The notes below the pieces were generated by a model. That model had not been told where the DNA came from and did no database searches. It saw only the letters and a list, made by a program, of their open reading frames with translations. A stretch of 64,000 nt of DNA from Wansuia hejianensis (GTDB lineage Bacteria; Bacillota; Clostridia; Lachnospirales; Lachnospiraceae): assembly GCF_014337215.1 (NCBI RefSeq), contig NZ_CP060635.1, positions 881,501 through 945,500 of the forward strand, given 5' to 3'. The translations under genes and the position numbers were made by a program. Shown here piece by piece: positions 26,036 to 35,391 of this stretch (position 1 is its first letter; each line of letters starts with the position of its first letter).

Positions 26036-28133
26036 GATGTTTAAGCAGATGAAGAAAAGCCTGGGCTTCATTCTTGTGATTTTCGGGCTTTTGTTTCTGC
26101 AGGCATTCTGTGATCTTTCGCTTCCGGAATATACATCCAGAATTGTAGATACCGGAATACAGCAAAAGGGAATTGAAGATGCAGTTCCGGACCAGATCCG
26201 GAAGGAAGCAATGGATGGGCTGCTTCTGCTGATGAAAGAGACGGATCAGACGAAGGTAAAGGATGCCTACACTCTGGAGGGAGAGCTGTACGTCAGAAAA
26301 GACCTGACCAGGGAGGAACGGGATGAGATTAACGGGCCGATGGGCGAGGCCATGTTGATTGCGGCTGCCGTATCGCAGCAGAACATAGATATCACTCAGC
26401 TTCCGGAGGAACAGCGGAACGCCATGATGCAGCAGGCAGAAGAAAAAATTGACGCCATGTCGGACAGCATTGTTACGCAGGCTGCCGTCACCTATGTGCA
26501 GAGTGAATATGCCGCACAGGGCAGGGACGTGGATCAGATGCAGACCAATTATGTGCTGCAGGCGGGACTGCAGATGCTGGGACTGGCTGCGATTGCCATG
26601 CTGGCGGCCGTGCTGGTGACCTTCCTTTCCAGCAGGGTGGCCGCTGCTCTTGGCCGTGACCTGAGAAACAAGGTCTACCGGAAGGTGCTTTCTTTTTCCA
26701 GCAGCGAAATGAATCATTTTTCCACCGCATCGCTGATCACCCGGAGCACCAATGATATCCAGCAGGTACAGATGGTGATGACGCTGATGTTCCGGATTGT
26801 GCTGTACGCTCCTATCCTGGGAATTGGAGGCGTGCTGAAAGTTCTTCAGACCGAATCAACCATGACCTGGGTGCTGGGACTGGGCGTAGGAGTGATCCTG
26901 GCGGTAATGCTGGTGCTTTTCGCTGTTGCGATGCCGAAATTCAAAAAATTGCAGACGCTCGTTGATAAAATCAACCTGGTGACGAGGGAGATCTTAACGG
27001 GTATCCCGGTCATCCGTGCATTTTCAACAGAAAAACATGAAGAAGACAGGTTTGAAGAGGCCAATAGAAGACTCACGAAGACGAACCTCTTTGTCAACCG
27101 CAGCATGACCTTTATGATGCCTGTCATGATGCTGATCATGAACGGGCTTACCGTGCTGATTGTCTATACCGGCGCTCATGGGGTGGATGCGGGCAATGTG
27201 CAGGTGGGAAGTATGATGGCCTTTATCCAGTACGCGATGCAGATCATCATGGCGTTCCTGATGATTTCCATGGTGGCGGTATTCATGCCCAGGGCCAGTG
27301 TGTCTGCGAACCGTATCAATGAAGTGCTGGAAACAGAGCCTTCCATCCACAACCCTGAAAAGGCTGAACAGCCGGAGGCAGGGAAAAAGGGAGAACTGGA
27401 ATTCAGGAACGTGTCATTCTCTTATCCGGGAGCGGAAGAAGAGGTGCTGTCAAATATCAGTTTTAAGGCGCATCAGGGCGAGACAGTGGCATTTATCGGA
27501 AGCACTGGAAGCGGAAAGAGTACGCTGGTAAATCTGATTCCGCGTTTCTTCGATGTGACGGAAGGTGAAATATTGCTGGATGGCGTTGATATTCGCAAGA
27601 TGAATATAAAGGAACTGCGTGACAAACTGGGATATGTGCCGCAAAAGGCAGTGCTGTTTTCCGGAACCATAGATTCCAACCTTCGTTATGGCAGGGAAGA
27701 CGCTTCGGAAGCAGAGATCCGGAAGGCGGTGGAAATCGCCCAGGCGGCAGAATTTATTGATGAAAAACCAGACGGTGTCCATTCCCCAATCGCTCAGGGT
27801 GGTTCCAACGTATCGGGGGGACAGAAACAGCGGCTGTCCATTGCGAGAGCCGTTGCCAGGCAGCCGGAAATCTATATTTTTGACGATAGCTTTTCTGCTT
27901 TGGATTTCCAGACGGATGCGAAGCTCAGGAGAGCTCTCAAGAAAGAGACTGCGAATACCACCAGCCTGATTGTGGCGCAGCGCGTCAGTACGATTCTGCA
28001 TGCAGATCAGATTCTCGTTCTGGAAGAGGGCAGTGTGGTAGGTAAGGGAACGCATAAGGAGCTTATGGAGAACTGTGAAGTTTACCAGCAGATCGCGAAA
28101 TCACAGCTGTCAGAGGAGGAATTAGGAGCATGA
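26028..28133 (+). CDS. Heterodimeric ABC exporter subunit 1 (degenerate ATPase site)
   Basis: 701 residues: a membrane domain with a long insertion between helices 1 and 2 (about 45-180, Gln/Glu/Met rich, presumably extracellular), then an ATPase domain. Walker A is GSTGSGKST and the signature VSGGQKQR. Walker B reads IYIFDDSFSALD, so the usual catalytic Glu is Asp. In heterodimeric exporters (BmrC/D, LmrC/D, TM287/288 type) one site is non-catalytic in exactly this way. It pairs with the next gene, which it overlaps by 4 bases. The substrate is probably a drug or peptide; this is not deducible. Confidence 0.9.
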   Translation: MIKMFKQMKKSLGFILVIFGLLFLQAFCDLSLPEYTSRIVDTGIQQKGIEDAVPDQIRKEAMDGLLLLMKETDQTKVKDAYTLEGELYVRKDLTREERDEINGPMGEAMLIAAAVSQQNIDITQLPEEQRNAMMQQAEEKIDAMSDSIVTQAAVTYVQSEYAAQGRDVDQMQTNYVLQAGLQMLGLAAIAMLAAVLVTFLSSRVAAALGRDLRNKVYRKVLSFSSSEMNHFSTASLITRSTNDIQQVQMVMTLMFRIVLYAPILGIGGVLKVLQTESTMTWVLGLGVGVILAVMLVLFAVAMPKFKKLQTLVDKINLVTREILTGIPVIRAFSTEKHEEDRFEEANRRLTKTNLFVNRSMTFMMPVMMLIMNGLTVLIVYTGAHGVDAGNVQVGSMMAFIQYAMQIIMAFLMISMVAVFMPRASVSANRINEVLETEPSIHNPEKAEQPEAGKKGELEFRNVSFSYPGAEEEVLSNISFKAHQGETVAFIGSTGSGKSTLVNLIPRFFDVTEGEILLDGVDIRKMNIKELRDKLGYVPQKAVLFSGTIDSNLRYGREDASEAEIRKAVEIAQAAEFIDEKPDGVHSPIAQGGSNVSGGQKQRLSIARAVARQPEIYIFDDSFSALDFQTDAKLRRALKKETANTTSLIVAQRVSTILHADQILVLEEGSVVGKGTHKELMENCEVYQQIAKSQLSEEELGA

Positions 28134-29962
28134 GTGAACATAAAGTAAAGCACCGCGGCCCTGGCCATGGTATGGGAGCTGTGGAGAAGCCCAAGGATTT
28201 TAAGCAGGCCATGAAAAAAATTCTGGCCTACATCGGGAAATATAAGGTCCGGCTGATTATCATGTTTGTCTGCGCAATCGCAGGAACGATCTTTGCCATA
28301 GTAGGGCCGAAGATCCTGGGAAAGGCGACAACAGAACTGTTTAACGGCCTGGTCGCCAAAGTAGAGGGAAGCGGAGGCATTGACTTCGGGAAAATCGGCC
28401 AGATATTATTGAGCGTCCTGTGTCTGTACCTGGTCAGCGCCATATTCTCTATGATACAGGGCTGGGTGATGACTGGGATATCCAATGATGTCAGCTACAC
28501 GCTGAGAAGAGATATCTCTAAAAAGATTAACAGAATTCCCTTAAAATATTTTGAAAGCCGTCCCTACGGCGAGGTGCTTTCCAGGGTTACAAATGATGTG
28601 GATACGCTGCAGCAGGGCTTGAACCAGAGTATTACGCAGCTAATCACCTCGATCACAACCATGATCGGTGTATTTGTAATGATGCTGTCCATCAACGTAT
28701 GGATGACGCTCTGCGCCCTGGTAATACTTCCGGTATCCATGCTGATTATCGGCCAGGTGATGAAGCGGTCCCAGCGGTTTTTCCAGGGGCAGCAGAGATA
28801 TCTGGGCGAGGTAAACGGGCAGGTTGAAGAAGTCTATGCCGGACAGAATGTGGTCAAGGCGTTTAACAAAGAAGAGGATGTGATCGCAGAATTTGAGAAG
28901 GCAAATCAGAAGCTGTATGAGACAGGCTGGAAGTCTCAGTTTTTTTCAGGGATGATGATGCCCATCATGCAGTTTATCGGCAACCTGGGCTACGTTCTGG
29001 TAGCGCTGCTCGGCGGTTTTTTGGTCATCAAGAATGCTATCGAGGTGGGGGATATCCAGTCCTTCTTCCAGTATATCCGGAACTTCACCCAGCCGATCCA
29101 GCAGATCGCCCAGGTGACGAACCTGCTGCAGTCTTCAGCGGCCGCTTCCGAACGAGTCTTTGAGTTCCTGGAGGAATCGGAGGAAGATCAGACAGTACAA
29201 AATCCGGTGAGTGCAAAAGGTCTCAATGGAAATGTAGAATTTGAGCATGTCAGCTTTGGCTATAATCCAGAACAGATCATCATACATGATTTTTCGGCCG
29301 ATGTAAAAGAGGGGCAGAAGATTGCGATTGTCGGTCCCACAGGAGCAGGCAAGACCACAATGGTCAAATTGCTGATGAGGTTCTATGATGTGAACAGCGG
29401 TGCTATCCGCGTGGATGGCCATAATATCCGTGATTTTAACCGCAGTGAACTGAGAACCATGTTTGGCATGGTGCTTCAGGATACCTGGCTGTATAACGGG
29501 ACGATCATGGAAAATATCCGCTATGGCCGCCTGGATGCCACAGATGAAGAAGTGATTGCCGCGGCGAAAGCCGCCCATGCCCATAAATTTATCATGCAGC
29601 AGCCGGAAGGCTATCAGACAATGTTGAATGAAGAAACAAGCAACATCTCCCAGGGGCAGAAACAGCTTCTGACAATTGCCAGGGCGATCCTGGCCGATAA
29701 TAAAATCCTGATACTGGACGAGGCGACTTCATCCGTTGATACCCGTACGGAGGTACTGATACAGAAGGCTATGGACAACCTGATGAAGGGACGGACCAGC
29801 TTTGTGATCGCGCACCGGCTGTCGACGATCAGGGATGCGGATATGATCCTGGTCATGAAAGACGGGGATATCATTGAACAGGGAGATCATGACACATTGA
29901 TGAGCCAGGGAGGCTTTTACGCCGAACTGTATAACAGCCAGTTTGAAAAGATATCTGCTTAG
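28130..29962 (+). CDS. Heterodimeric ABC exporter subunit 2 (catalytic Walker B, altered signature)
   Basis: 610 residues with six membrane helices then an ATPase. Walker A is GPTGAGKTT, Walker B ILILDEATSSVD with a normal Glu, and the H-loop 'IAHRLST'. The signature is ISQGQKQL rather than LSGGQ. That altered signature would face the degenerate Walker site of subunit 1, so both changes fall in the same composite site, as expected for an asymmetric heterodimer. The N-terminus has a His/Gly/Lys-rich extension. Confidence 0.9.
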   Translation: MSEHKVKHRGPGHGMGAVEKPKDFKQAMKKILAYIGKYKVRLIIMFVCAIAGTIFAIVGPKILGKATTELFNGLVAKVEGSGGIDFGKIGQILLSVLCLYLVSAIFSMIQGWVMTGISNDVSYTLRRDISKKINRIPLKYFESRPYGEVLSRVTNDVDTLQQGLNQSITQLITSITTMIGVFVMMLSINVWMTLCALVILPVSMLIIGQVMKRSQRFFQGQQRYLGEVNGQVEEVYAGQNVVKAFNKEEDVIAEFEKANQKLYETGWKSQFFSGMMMPIMQFIGNLGYVLVALLGGFLVIKNAIEVGDIQSFFQYIRNFTQPIQQIAQVTNLLQSSAAASERVFEFLEESEEDQTVQNPVSAKGLNGNVEFEHVSFGYNPEQIIIHDFSADVKEGQKIAIVGPTGAGKTTMVKLLMRFYDVNSGAIRVDGHNIRDFNRSELRTMFGMVLQDTWLYNGTIMENIRYGRLDATDEEVIAAAKAAHAHKFIMQQPEGYQTMLNEETSNISQGQKQLLTIARAILADNKILILDEATSSVDTRTEVLIQKAMDNLMKGRTSFVIAHRLSTIRDADMILVMKDGDIIEQGDHDTLMSQGGFYAELYNSQFEKISA

Positions 29963-29967
29963 CAGAG

Positions 29968-30000
29968 AAAGGGCGGTTCAAGCAGAGCCGCCCTTTCCTT
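29968..30000 (+). terminator. Terminator after the ABC exporter operon
   Basis: AAAGGGCGG (29968-29976) pairs with CCGCCCTTT (29988-29996), followed by CCTTGTCTG. The T run is weak but the stem is strong. Confidence 0.65.
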
Positions 30001-30074
30001 GTCTGCCTTTTTATGGTATACTTACTTCAATTAGCGTTCAATTTCAGAAGTATAAAATTCAGGAGGTAGACAAG

Positions 30075-31289
30075 ATGAAGAAATTACTGGTAGCGCAGTC
30101 CGGGGGACCGACAGCAGCGATTAATGCCACACTGGCGGGAGTTGTACAGTGTGCGTACAGCTCGGGTAAAGTGAGTGAAGTCCTGGGAGCAGTGAACGGA
30201 ATTAAGGGAGTGCTGGAGGAACGGTTTCTGAATCTGGGGCTTCATATAAAGAATGTGGAAGATTTTCAGCTGCTGTGCCAGACGCCGGCGGCGGCGTTGG
30301 GTTCCTGCCGCCTGAAAATTAAAGAGCGGACGCAGCTGGAGCAAATTATCACAGTGCTGCGCAGGCATGACATCGGGTATTTTATTTATATCGGCGGGAA
30401 CGATTCTATGGATACGGTGGCCCAATTGTCGGCATACTGTGAAGAGGAGGGGATTTCCGACATCTGTATTATGGGAGCCCCGAAAACCATTGACAATGAC
30501 CTGATGGGAACAGACCACTGTCCGGGCTTTGGTTCGGCTGCCAAGTATATTGCTTCTACCTTCGCGGAGCTGGAGAGAGATTGCCATGTATATGACGTGA
30601 AAGCTGTTACGATTGTAGAGGTCATGGGAAGGAATGCAGGCTGGCTGACGGCAGCCTCAGCCCTTGCGCGGCTGGGCGGAGGCAAGGGTCCGGATCTGAT
30701 TTACCTCTGTGAGAACAGCTTTGATACTGACAGATTTCTGAGCGATGTGGAACGGTGCCTGGAGTCACAGGACAGCGTGTTGGTTGCGATCAGCGAAGGC
30801 ATTAAGGGAGCTGACGGCAGATATGTGTCTGAACAGGTACAGACAAAAGCAGCAGATAATTTTGGACACGCCTATATTGCAGGATCGGCGAAAGTTCTGG
30901 AAAGTCTGGTTCAGGAAAAGCTGGGATGTAAGGTGCGTTCCATTGAGTTAAACCTGATGCAGCGCTGTGCCGCGCACATTGCTAGTGCCGTTGATATAGA
31001 GGAATCCAGGATGCTGGGAATGAAAGCCTGTCAGTGTGCGCTGGAAGGCAGCAGCGGTCGGATGGCGGCTGTTATTCGCAAGACAGATGTGCCGTATGTG
31101 GTGGAATTTAAAACAGTTCCTATCAGTGAAGTAGCAAACGCAGAAAAGAAAGTGCCTTCGGACTGGATCACAGACAGCGGCAACGATGTGACTGAAGAAA
31201 TGATCACCTATCTCCGGCCGTTGATCCAGGGAGAAAACAAGGTGGTATATGAAAATGGGATTCCTAAACATCTGTCGTTTTACGAATAG
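30075..31289 (+). CDS. pfp: Pyrophosphate-dependent 6-phosphofructokinase
   Basis: 404 residues; phosphorylates fructose 6-phosphate to the 1,6-bisphosphate in glycolysis. The nucleotide site reads GGNDS (107-111), where Asp replaces the Gly of ATP enzymes (GGDGS), and the loop is PKTIDND (136-142) rather than GTIDND. Both mark PPi use. The ATG at 30075 has AGGAGG at 30061-30066. Longer in-frame starts overlap the upstream terminator. The enzyme is reversible and fits a fermentative anaerobe. Confidence 0.9.
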   Translation: MKKLLVAQSGGPTAAINATLAGVVQCAYSSGKVSEVLGAVNGIKGVLEERFLNLGLHIKNVEDFQLLCQTPAAALGSCRLKIKERTQLEQIITVLRRHDIGYFIYIGGNDSMDTVAQLSAYCEEEGISDICIMGAPKTIDNDLMGTDHCPGFGSAAKYIASTFAELERDCHVYDVKAVTIVEVMGRNAGWLTAASALARLGGGKGPDLIYLCENSFDTDRFLSDVERCLESQDSVLVAISEGIKGADGRYVSEQVQTKAADNFGHAYIAGSAKVLESLVQEKLGCKVRSIELNLMQRCAAHIASAVDIEESRMLGMKACQCALEGSSGRMAAVIRKTDVPYVVEFKTVPISEVANAEKKVPSDWITDSGNDVTEEMITYLRPLIQGENKVVYENGIPKHLSFYE

Positions 31290-31342
31290 AAAATACAACT
31301 TATTACAATATTGTTAAATTGATTGGAACAGATCGGAAACAG

Positions 31343-31371
31343 TTGAAAAAATTAGTAAAAAACGCTATATT
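31343..31371 (+). promoter_or_regulatory. Promoter of the Na+ pump operon
   Basis: TTGAAA at 31343-31348, 17 bases, TATATT at 31366-31371. The transcript would carry the dispersed repeat (copy C) in its 5' leader. Confidence 0.65.
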
Positions 31372-31430
31372 ATAATAGGTGCAAATTTTTGTTTATTCCC
31401 GCAGCAACAGGTGCGGGAGAATAGCATTCG

Positions 31431-31518
31431 CTGTTCCACAAAGTATACCCATAGGGCACCCCGTAATTCATGCCCCTAACGGGGCGGGGAAGCAGCTAAT
31501 GCTGTTCCACAATGTATA
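31431..31518 (-). repeat. Dispersed ~70-bp three-hairpin element, copy C (inverted)
   Basis: CTGTTCCA at 31431 and again at 31502 (71-base period) flank GGGTAT-like, CATGCCCC-taa-CGGGG and GCAGC segments. Read on the minus strand it matches copy B closely over the unit. It ends about 12 bases before the SD of the first pump gene, so it is inside that mRNA leader. Confidence 0.85.
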
Positions 31519-31541
31519 AATAGGTAATGGAGGTCAAAAGA

Positions 31542-32978
31542 ATGAGCAACGAAACACAAAGCCCGGCAAGACAGAGAATTGAAACTCTGCTTGACGCGAA
31601 CAGTTTTGTTGAAATTGGTGCGCGGGTAACTGCTAGAAGTACTGATTTTAACTTATCTGAAAAGAGCACGCCCTCTGACGGTGTTATCACCGGATATGGT
31701 GTGGTCGATGGCAGCCTGGTTTATGTCTACAGCCAGGATGCGTCCGTATTAAACGGTACGGTAGGTGAAATGCATGCCAGAAAAATTGTGAACCTCTACA
31801 GGCTGGCGATGAAGATGGGAGCGCCGGTCATCGGACTGATTGACTGTGCCGGGCTGCGTCTTGAGGAAGCGACGGATGCTCTGAATGGCTTTGGCGAAAT
31901 TTACATGGCCCAGGCCGATGCTTCCGGCGTAATCCCTCAGATTACCGGCATTTTTGGTACCTGCGGCGGCGGAATGGCTTTGATTCCCGCCCTGACGGAT
32001 TTCACGTTTATGGAAGAGAAAAAGGCAAAATTGTTTGTGAACTCTCCCAATGCGCTGGAAGGCAATATTGATTCCCAATGCGATACCGCATCAGCTGCAT
32101 TCCAGAGTGAAGAGGCAGGCCTGGTAGACGGGACAGGAAGCGAAAGCGAGATCATTGCCCAGATGAGGAACCTGGTATCTCTGCTTCCTTCTAATAATGA
32201 AGACGATATGTCCTATGAAGAGTGTGAAGATGATCTGAACCGCACATGCCCGGATCTGAAGAACTGCATGGCGGACCCTGCGCTGCTGCTTGCCAGAATC
32301 AGTGATAACCAGGTGTATGTGGAAGCCAAAGCAGCTTATGGAAAAGATATGGTGACCGCGTTCATTAAGCTGAATGGTACCACCGTTGGCGCGGTTGCGA
32401 ACAGAACCACTCTCTACGACGCGGAGGGGAATGTAGTAGAGACTTATGAGCCGGTGATCAGCGCCCGGGGCGCTAAAAAAGCGGCTGATTTTGTAGGATT
32501 CTGTGACGCTTTTTCCATTCCTATCGTTACATTTACCAATGTCAGAGGCTATAAGGCCACCAAATGTTCAGAAGCTAATATGGCGAAGGCTGCAGCCAAG
32601 CTGACCTATGCGTTTGCCAGCGCGACGGCGCCGAAAGTGAATGTAATCACCGGAGAAGCTTTCGGCAGCGCGTATCTGACCATGAACAGCAAGTCGGTCG
32701 GAGCTGACCTGGTGTACGCCTGGGCGGACGCAAAGATCGGCATGATGGATGCCAAAGCGGCGGCTAAAATCATGTATGCCGGAGCTGATGGTGCTGTGAT
32801 TAAGGAAAAGGCTGACGAATATGATGCTCTGCAGAACAGCGTGGAGTCCGCCGCGAGAAGAGGGTATGTGGATACTGTCATTGAAGCGGAAGATACCAGG
32901 AAATATATAATTGGTGCTTTGGAAATGCTGTTCACCAAGAGAGACTACCGGCCGGACAAAAAGCATGGTACCGTTTAA
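31542..32978 (+). CDS. Biotin-dependent acyl-CoA carboxyltransferase subunit (MmdA-like)
   Basis: 478 residues from the ATG at 31542 (GGAGG at 31530-31534). Two crotonase-like halves of the acetyl-CoA carboxylase carboxyltransferase type are visible. The oxyanion/acyl-CoA-site glycine motifs are 'GTCGGGMALIPALTD' in the N half and 'VITGEAFGSAYLTMNSKSVGADLVYAW' in the C half. It transfers a carboxyl group between an acyl-CoA and carrier-protein biotin. Family members include methylmalonyl-CoA decarboxylase alpha and the 12S subunit of transcarboxylase. It is a little shorter than typical MmdA (about 510). The acyl-CoA substrate is inferred only. First gene of the pump operon. Confidence 0.88.
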   Translation: MSNETQSPARQRIETLLDANSFVEIGARVTARSTDFNLSEKSTPSDGVITGYGVVDGSLVYVYSQDASVLNGTVGEMHARKIVNLYRLAMKMGAPVIGLIDCAGLRLEEATDALNGFGEIYMAQADASGVIPQITGIFGTCGGGMALIPALTDFTFMEEKKAKLFVNSPNALEGNIDSQCDTASAAFQSEEAGLVDGTGSESEIIAQMRNLVSLLPSNNEDDMSYEECEDDLNRTCPDLKNCMADPALLLARISDNQVYVEAKAAYGKDMVTAFIKLNGTTVGAVANRTTLYDAEGNVVETYEPVISARGAKKAADFVGFCDAFSIPIVTFTNVRGYKATKCSEANMAKAAAKLTYAFASATAPKVNVITGEAFGSAYLTMNSKSVGADLVYAWADAKIGMMDAKAAAKIMYAGADGAVIKEKADEYDALQNSVESAARRGYVDTVIEAEDTRKYIIGALEMLFTKRDYRPDKKHGTV

Positions 32979-32992
32979 GTGAGGTGGCATAA

Positions 32993-33751
32993 ATGAAAAA
33001 TAGAAAAAGAAAATGGACCGGCCTGCTCCTGGCTGTAGTCTGCATGTTTACAATGATGCTGGCAGTGCCCGTATCCGCTGAGATCACGGAGGATACAGAG
33101 GAAATGCTGCAGCAGAATGTACACGATTACCTGAGCAGTATTTTTGGCCTTGAGGACAGTATTTACGATCAGGTGAGGGCGAGCGGCGGTTTTTATGAGA
33201 TCATGGTCGACGCCATCCGTGAAAATCAGGATACGGTTGGAGCCATGGTAAGCGTCGGTGATGTAAAAGTTGCAGCGACCGATACGGCTGTGACTTGCAC
33301 GACAGAGGTGGAGTTCGAGAATTACGATGTGGATGTGGTGATGACTTTCGATGCAGCTGGCTCGGCACCCACCAATTTTGTGATGAACATTGATTATCCG
33401 CTGTCTGTTAAAATGGGCCAGGCCGGAATGAATACTCTGACAGGAATCCTGGTAGTATTTGTGATCCTTTTGTTTCTGGCGGGAGTGATTTCTCTGTTTG
33501 GTTTCATAAACAAAGGTGTCAAAAAGGAAAAGGCAGAGCCGACAAAGATGCCTGTAAAGGATATTGCCCCGGTCCGGGCTACGGTGGAAGAGACGCCTGC
33601 AAAAGCGGTGCAGGGGACGGACGATATAGAACTGGCGATTGTTCTGGCGGCTGCGATTGCGGCCGCAGAGGAAGAGCAGCCGTCAGGAGACGGTTATGTG
33701 GTTCGGTCGATTAAAAAGGTGAATACATCCAGGAGATGGAGAAGAGTTTAG
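32993..33751 (+). CDS. OadG-family pump subunit with exported N-terminal domain
   Basis: 252 residues with a signal peptide (1-28, ...PVSAE). An extracytoplasmic domain of about 110 residues resembles a small alpha/beta DUF3887-like fold. One membrane helix follows ('LTGILVVFVILLFLAGVISLFGF', about 143-165), then an Ala/Glu/Pro-rich cytoplasmic tail. The helix plus tail match the gamma subunit (OadG/MmdD) that holds the decarboxylase complex at the membrane. Classical OadG is under 100 residues and has no exported domain. It lies 14 bases downstream of the carboxyltransferase and 12 upstream of the biotin carrier. Confidence 0.8.
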   Translation: MKNRKRKWTGLLLAVVCMFTMMLAVPVSAEITEDTEEMLQQNVHDYLSSIFGLEDSIYDQVRASGGFYEIMVDAIRENQDTVGAMVSVGDVKVAATDTAVTCTTEVEFENYDVDVVMTFDAAGSAPTNFVMNIDYPLSVKMGQAGMNTLTGILVVFVILLFLAGVISLFGFINKGVKKEKAEPTKMPVKDIAPVRATVEETPAKAVQGTDDIELAIVLAAAIAAAEEEQPSGDGYVVRSIKKVNTSRRWRRV

Positions 33752-33763
33752 GAGGATGAAAAG

Positions 33764-34159
33764 ATGAAGACTTACACAATTACAGTAAATGGCAATGTAT
33801 ATAATGTGACCGTAGAAGAGGGAACCACTGCCGGTGCAGCAGCTCCGGCCCCAAAAGCAGCAGTCCCGGCAGCCGCCCCAAAAGCAGCTCCGGCCCCGGC
33901 GCCAGCCCCGGCCCCAAAAGCAGCGGCTCCGGCAGGTGCGGCAGGTTCAGTGGAGATAACAGCTTCTGTTCCGGGAAAAATCTGCAAGATAGAGGCGAAA
34001 GCAGGGCAGGCTGTCAAGAGTGGCGACACAGTTGTCATTCTCGAGGCGATGAAGATGGAAATCCCGGTTGTGGCTCCGCAGGACGGTACGATTGCAAGTG
34101 TTAATGTGGCAGCAGGAGATGCTGTTGAATCCGGTGATGTATTGGCAACGATGGATTGA
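33764..34159 (+). CDS. Biotin carboxyl carrier protein of the decarboxylase complex
   Basis: 131 residues. A short N-terminal beta segment precedes a flexible Ala/Pro linker (about 22-60, with repeated 'APAPAPKAA'), then a biotinyl domain. The biotinylation site is K97 in EAMKMEIP, 34 residues from the C-terminus as usual. It shuttles CO2 as carboxybiotin from the carboxyltransferase to the OadB pump. The linker codons are highly repetitive. Confidence 0.95.
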   Translation: MKTYTITVNGNVYNVTVEEGTTAGAAAPAPKAAVPAAAPKAAPAPAPAPAPKAAAPAGAAGSVEITASVPGKICKIEAKAGQAVKSGDTVVILEAMKMEIPVVAPQDGTIASVNVAAGDAVESGDVLATMD

Positions 34160-34198
34160 TCAGACACTCGATGAAAATATAAAACCGGAGGTAGTAAA

Positions 34199-35356
34199 AT
34201 GTCAGGTATTTTAGATACATTGTCAAACCTGGTTCATCAGACCGCGTTTTTTAATCTGACATGGGGCAACTATGTGATGATTATTGTTGCTTTTGTGTTT
34301 TTTTATCTTGCGATTAAGCATGGTTTTGAACCTCTTTTGCTGGTGCCCATCGCATTCGGCATGCTGCTGGTGAATATCTATCCGGATATCATGGCGGCGC
34401 CCTTCACAGATGCGTCAGGCATTGAGCATGCGGGCGGACTTCTGCACTATTTCTTCCAGCTGGATGAATGGAGCATCCTTCCGTCGCTGATTTTTATGGG
34501 TGTGGGAGCTATGACGGATTTCGGCCCGTTGATTGCCAATCCGATCAGCTTCCTTCTGGGCGCAGCCGCTCAGCTCGGAATCTATGCGGCATATTTTCTT
34601 GCAATCCTGCTTCAGTTTAACGGAAAAGAAGCGGCTGCAATTTCAATTATCGGAGGCGCGGATGGTCCTACATCCATATTCCTCTGTGGAAAGCTGGGCC
34701 AGACAGCTCTAATGGGGCCGATTGCGGTGGCGGCATATTCTTATATGTCATTGGTCCCGATCATTCAGCCGCCTGTCATGAAGCTTCTGACAACTGAAAA
34801 AGAGAGAAAGATCAAGATGGAACAGCTCCGCCCTGTTTCCAAGCTGGAGAAGATCTTGTTCCCCATCGTGATCACCGTTGTGGTATGTCTGCTTCTGCCT
34901 TCCACAGCACCGCTGGTCGGCATGCTGATGCTGGGCAACCTGTTCCGTGAGAGCGGAGTGGTTAAACAGCTGACAGAGACCGCGTCCAATGCGCTGATGT
35001 ATATCGTGGTAATCCTGCTGGGAACATCCGTCGGAGCTACCACCAGCGCTGAAGCATTCCTGAATGTTACGACGCTGAAGATCGTTGCCCTGGGCTTGAT
35101 TGCCTTCATATTCGGAACAGCCGGCGGCGTCCTGCTGGGCAAGCTGATGTGTAAACTGACCCATGGAAAGATCAATCCATTAATTGGATCGGCCGGCGTA
35201 TCCGCTGTACCGATGGCTGCGCGAGTCTCGCAGAAAGTGGGGGCAGAAGCTGATCCCACCAACTTCCTGCTCATGCACGCCATGGGTCCGAATGTAGCCG
35301 GCGTCATCGGAACGGCCGTCGCAGCCGGAACATTTATGGCAATTTTCGGAGTCTGA
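34199..35356 (+). CDS. oadB: Na+-transporting decarboxylase beta subunit
   Basis: 385 residues, very hydrophobic with about nine to eleven membrane segments. The conserved 'IIGGADGPTSIF' (about 151-162) contains the functional Asp of the beta subunit, and 'GSAGVSAVPMAARVSQKVG' matches the second conserved region. It decarboxylates carboxybiotin and exports Na+, conserving the energy of decarboxylation. The GTG/ATG region is clear, with GGAGG before the ATG at 34199. Confidence 0.94.
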   Translation: MSGILDTLSNLVHQTAFFNLTWGNYVMIIVAFVFFYLAIKHGFEPLLLVPIAFGMLLVNIYPDIMAAPFTDASGIEHAGGLLHYFFQLDEWSILPSLIFMGVGAMTDFGPLIANPISFLLGAAAQLGIYAAYFLAILLQFNGKEAAAISIIGGADGPTSIFLCGKLGQTALMGPIAVAAYSYMSLVPIIQPPVMKLLTTEKERKIKMEQLRPVSKLEKILFPIVITVVVCLLLPSTAPLVGMLMLGNLFRESGVVKQLTETASNALMYIVVILLGTSVGATTSAEAFLNVTTLKIVALGLIAFIFGTAGGVLLGKLMCKLTHGKINPLIGSAGVSAVPMAARVSQKVGAEADPTNFLLMHAMGPNVAGVIGTAVAAGTFMAIFGV

Positions 35357-35391
35357 CGCCATACACAATCGTTACTGATAGGAGGATAGAA

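Noticed and set aside
33830..33930. Ala/Pro-coding repeat in the biotin carrier as a tandem DNA repeat of interest
   Set aside because: Ala/Pro linkers of this kind are normal in biotin carrier proteins of decarboxylases; the DNA repetition follows from the protein sequence.
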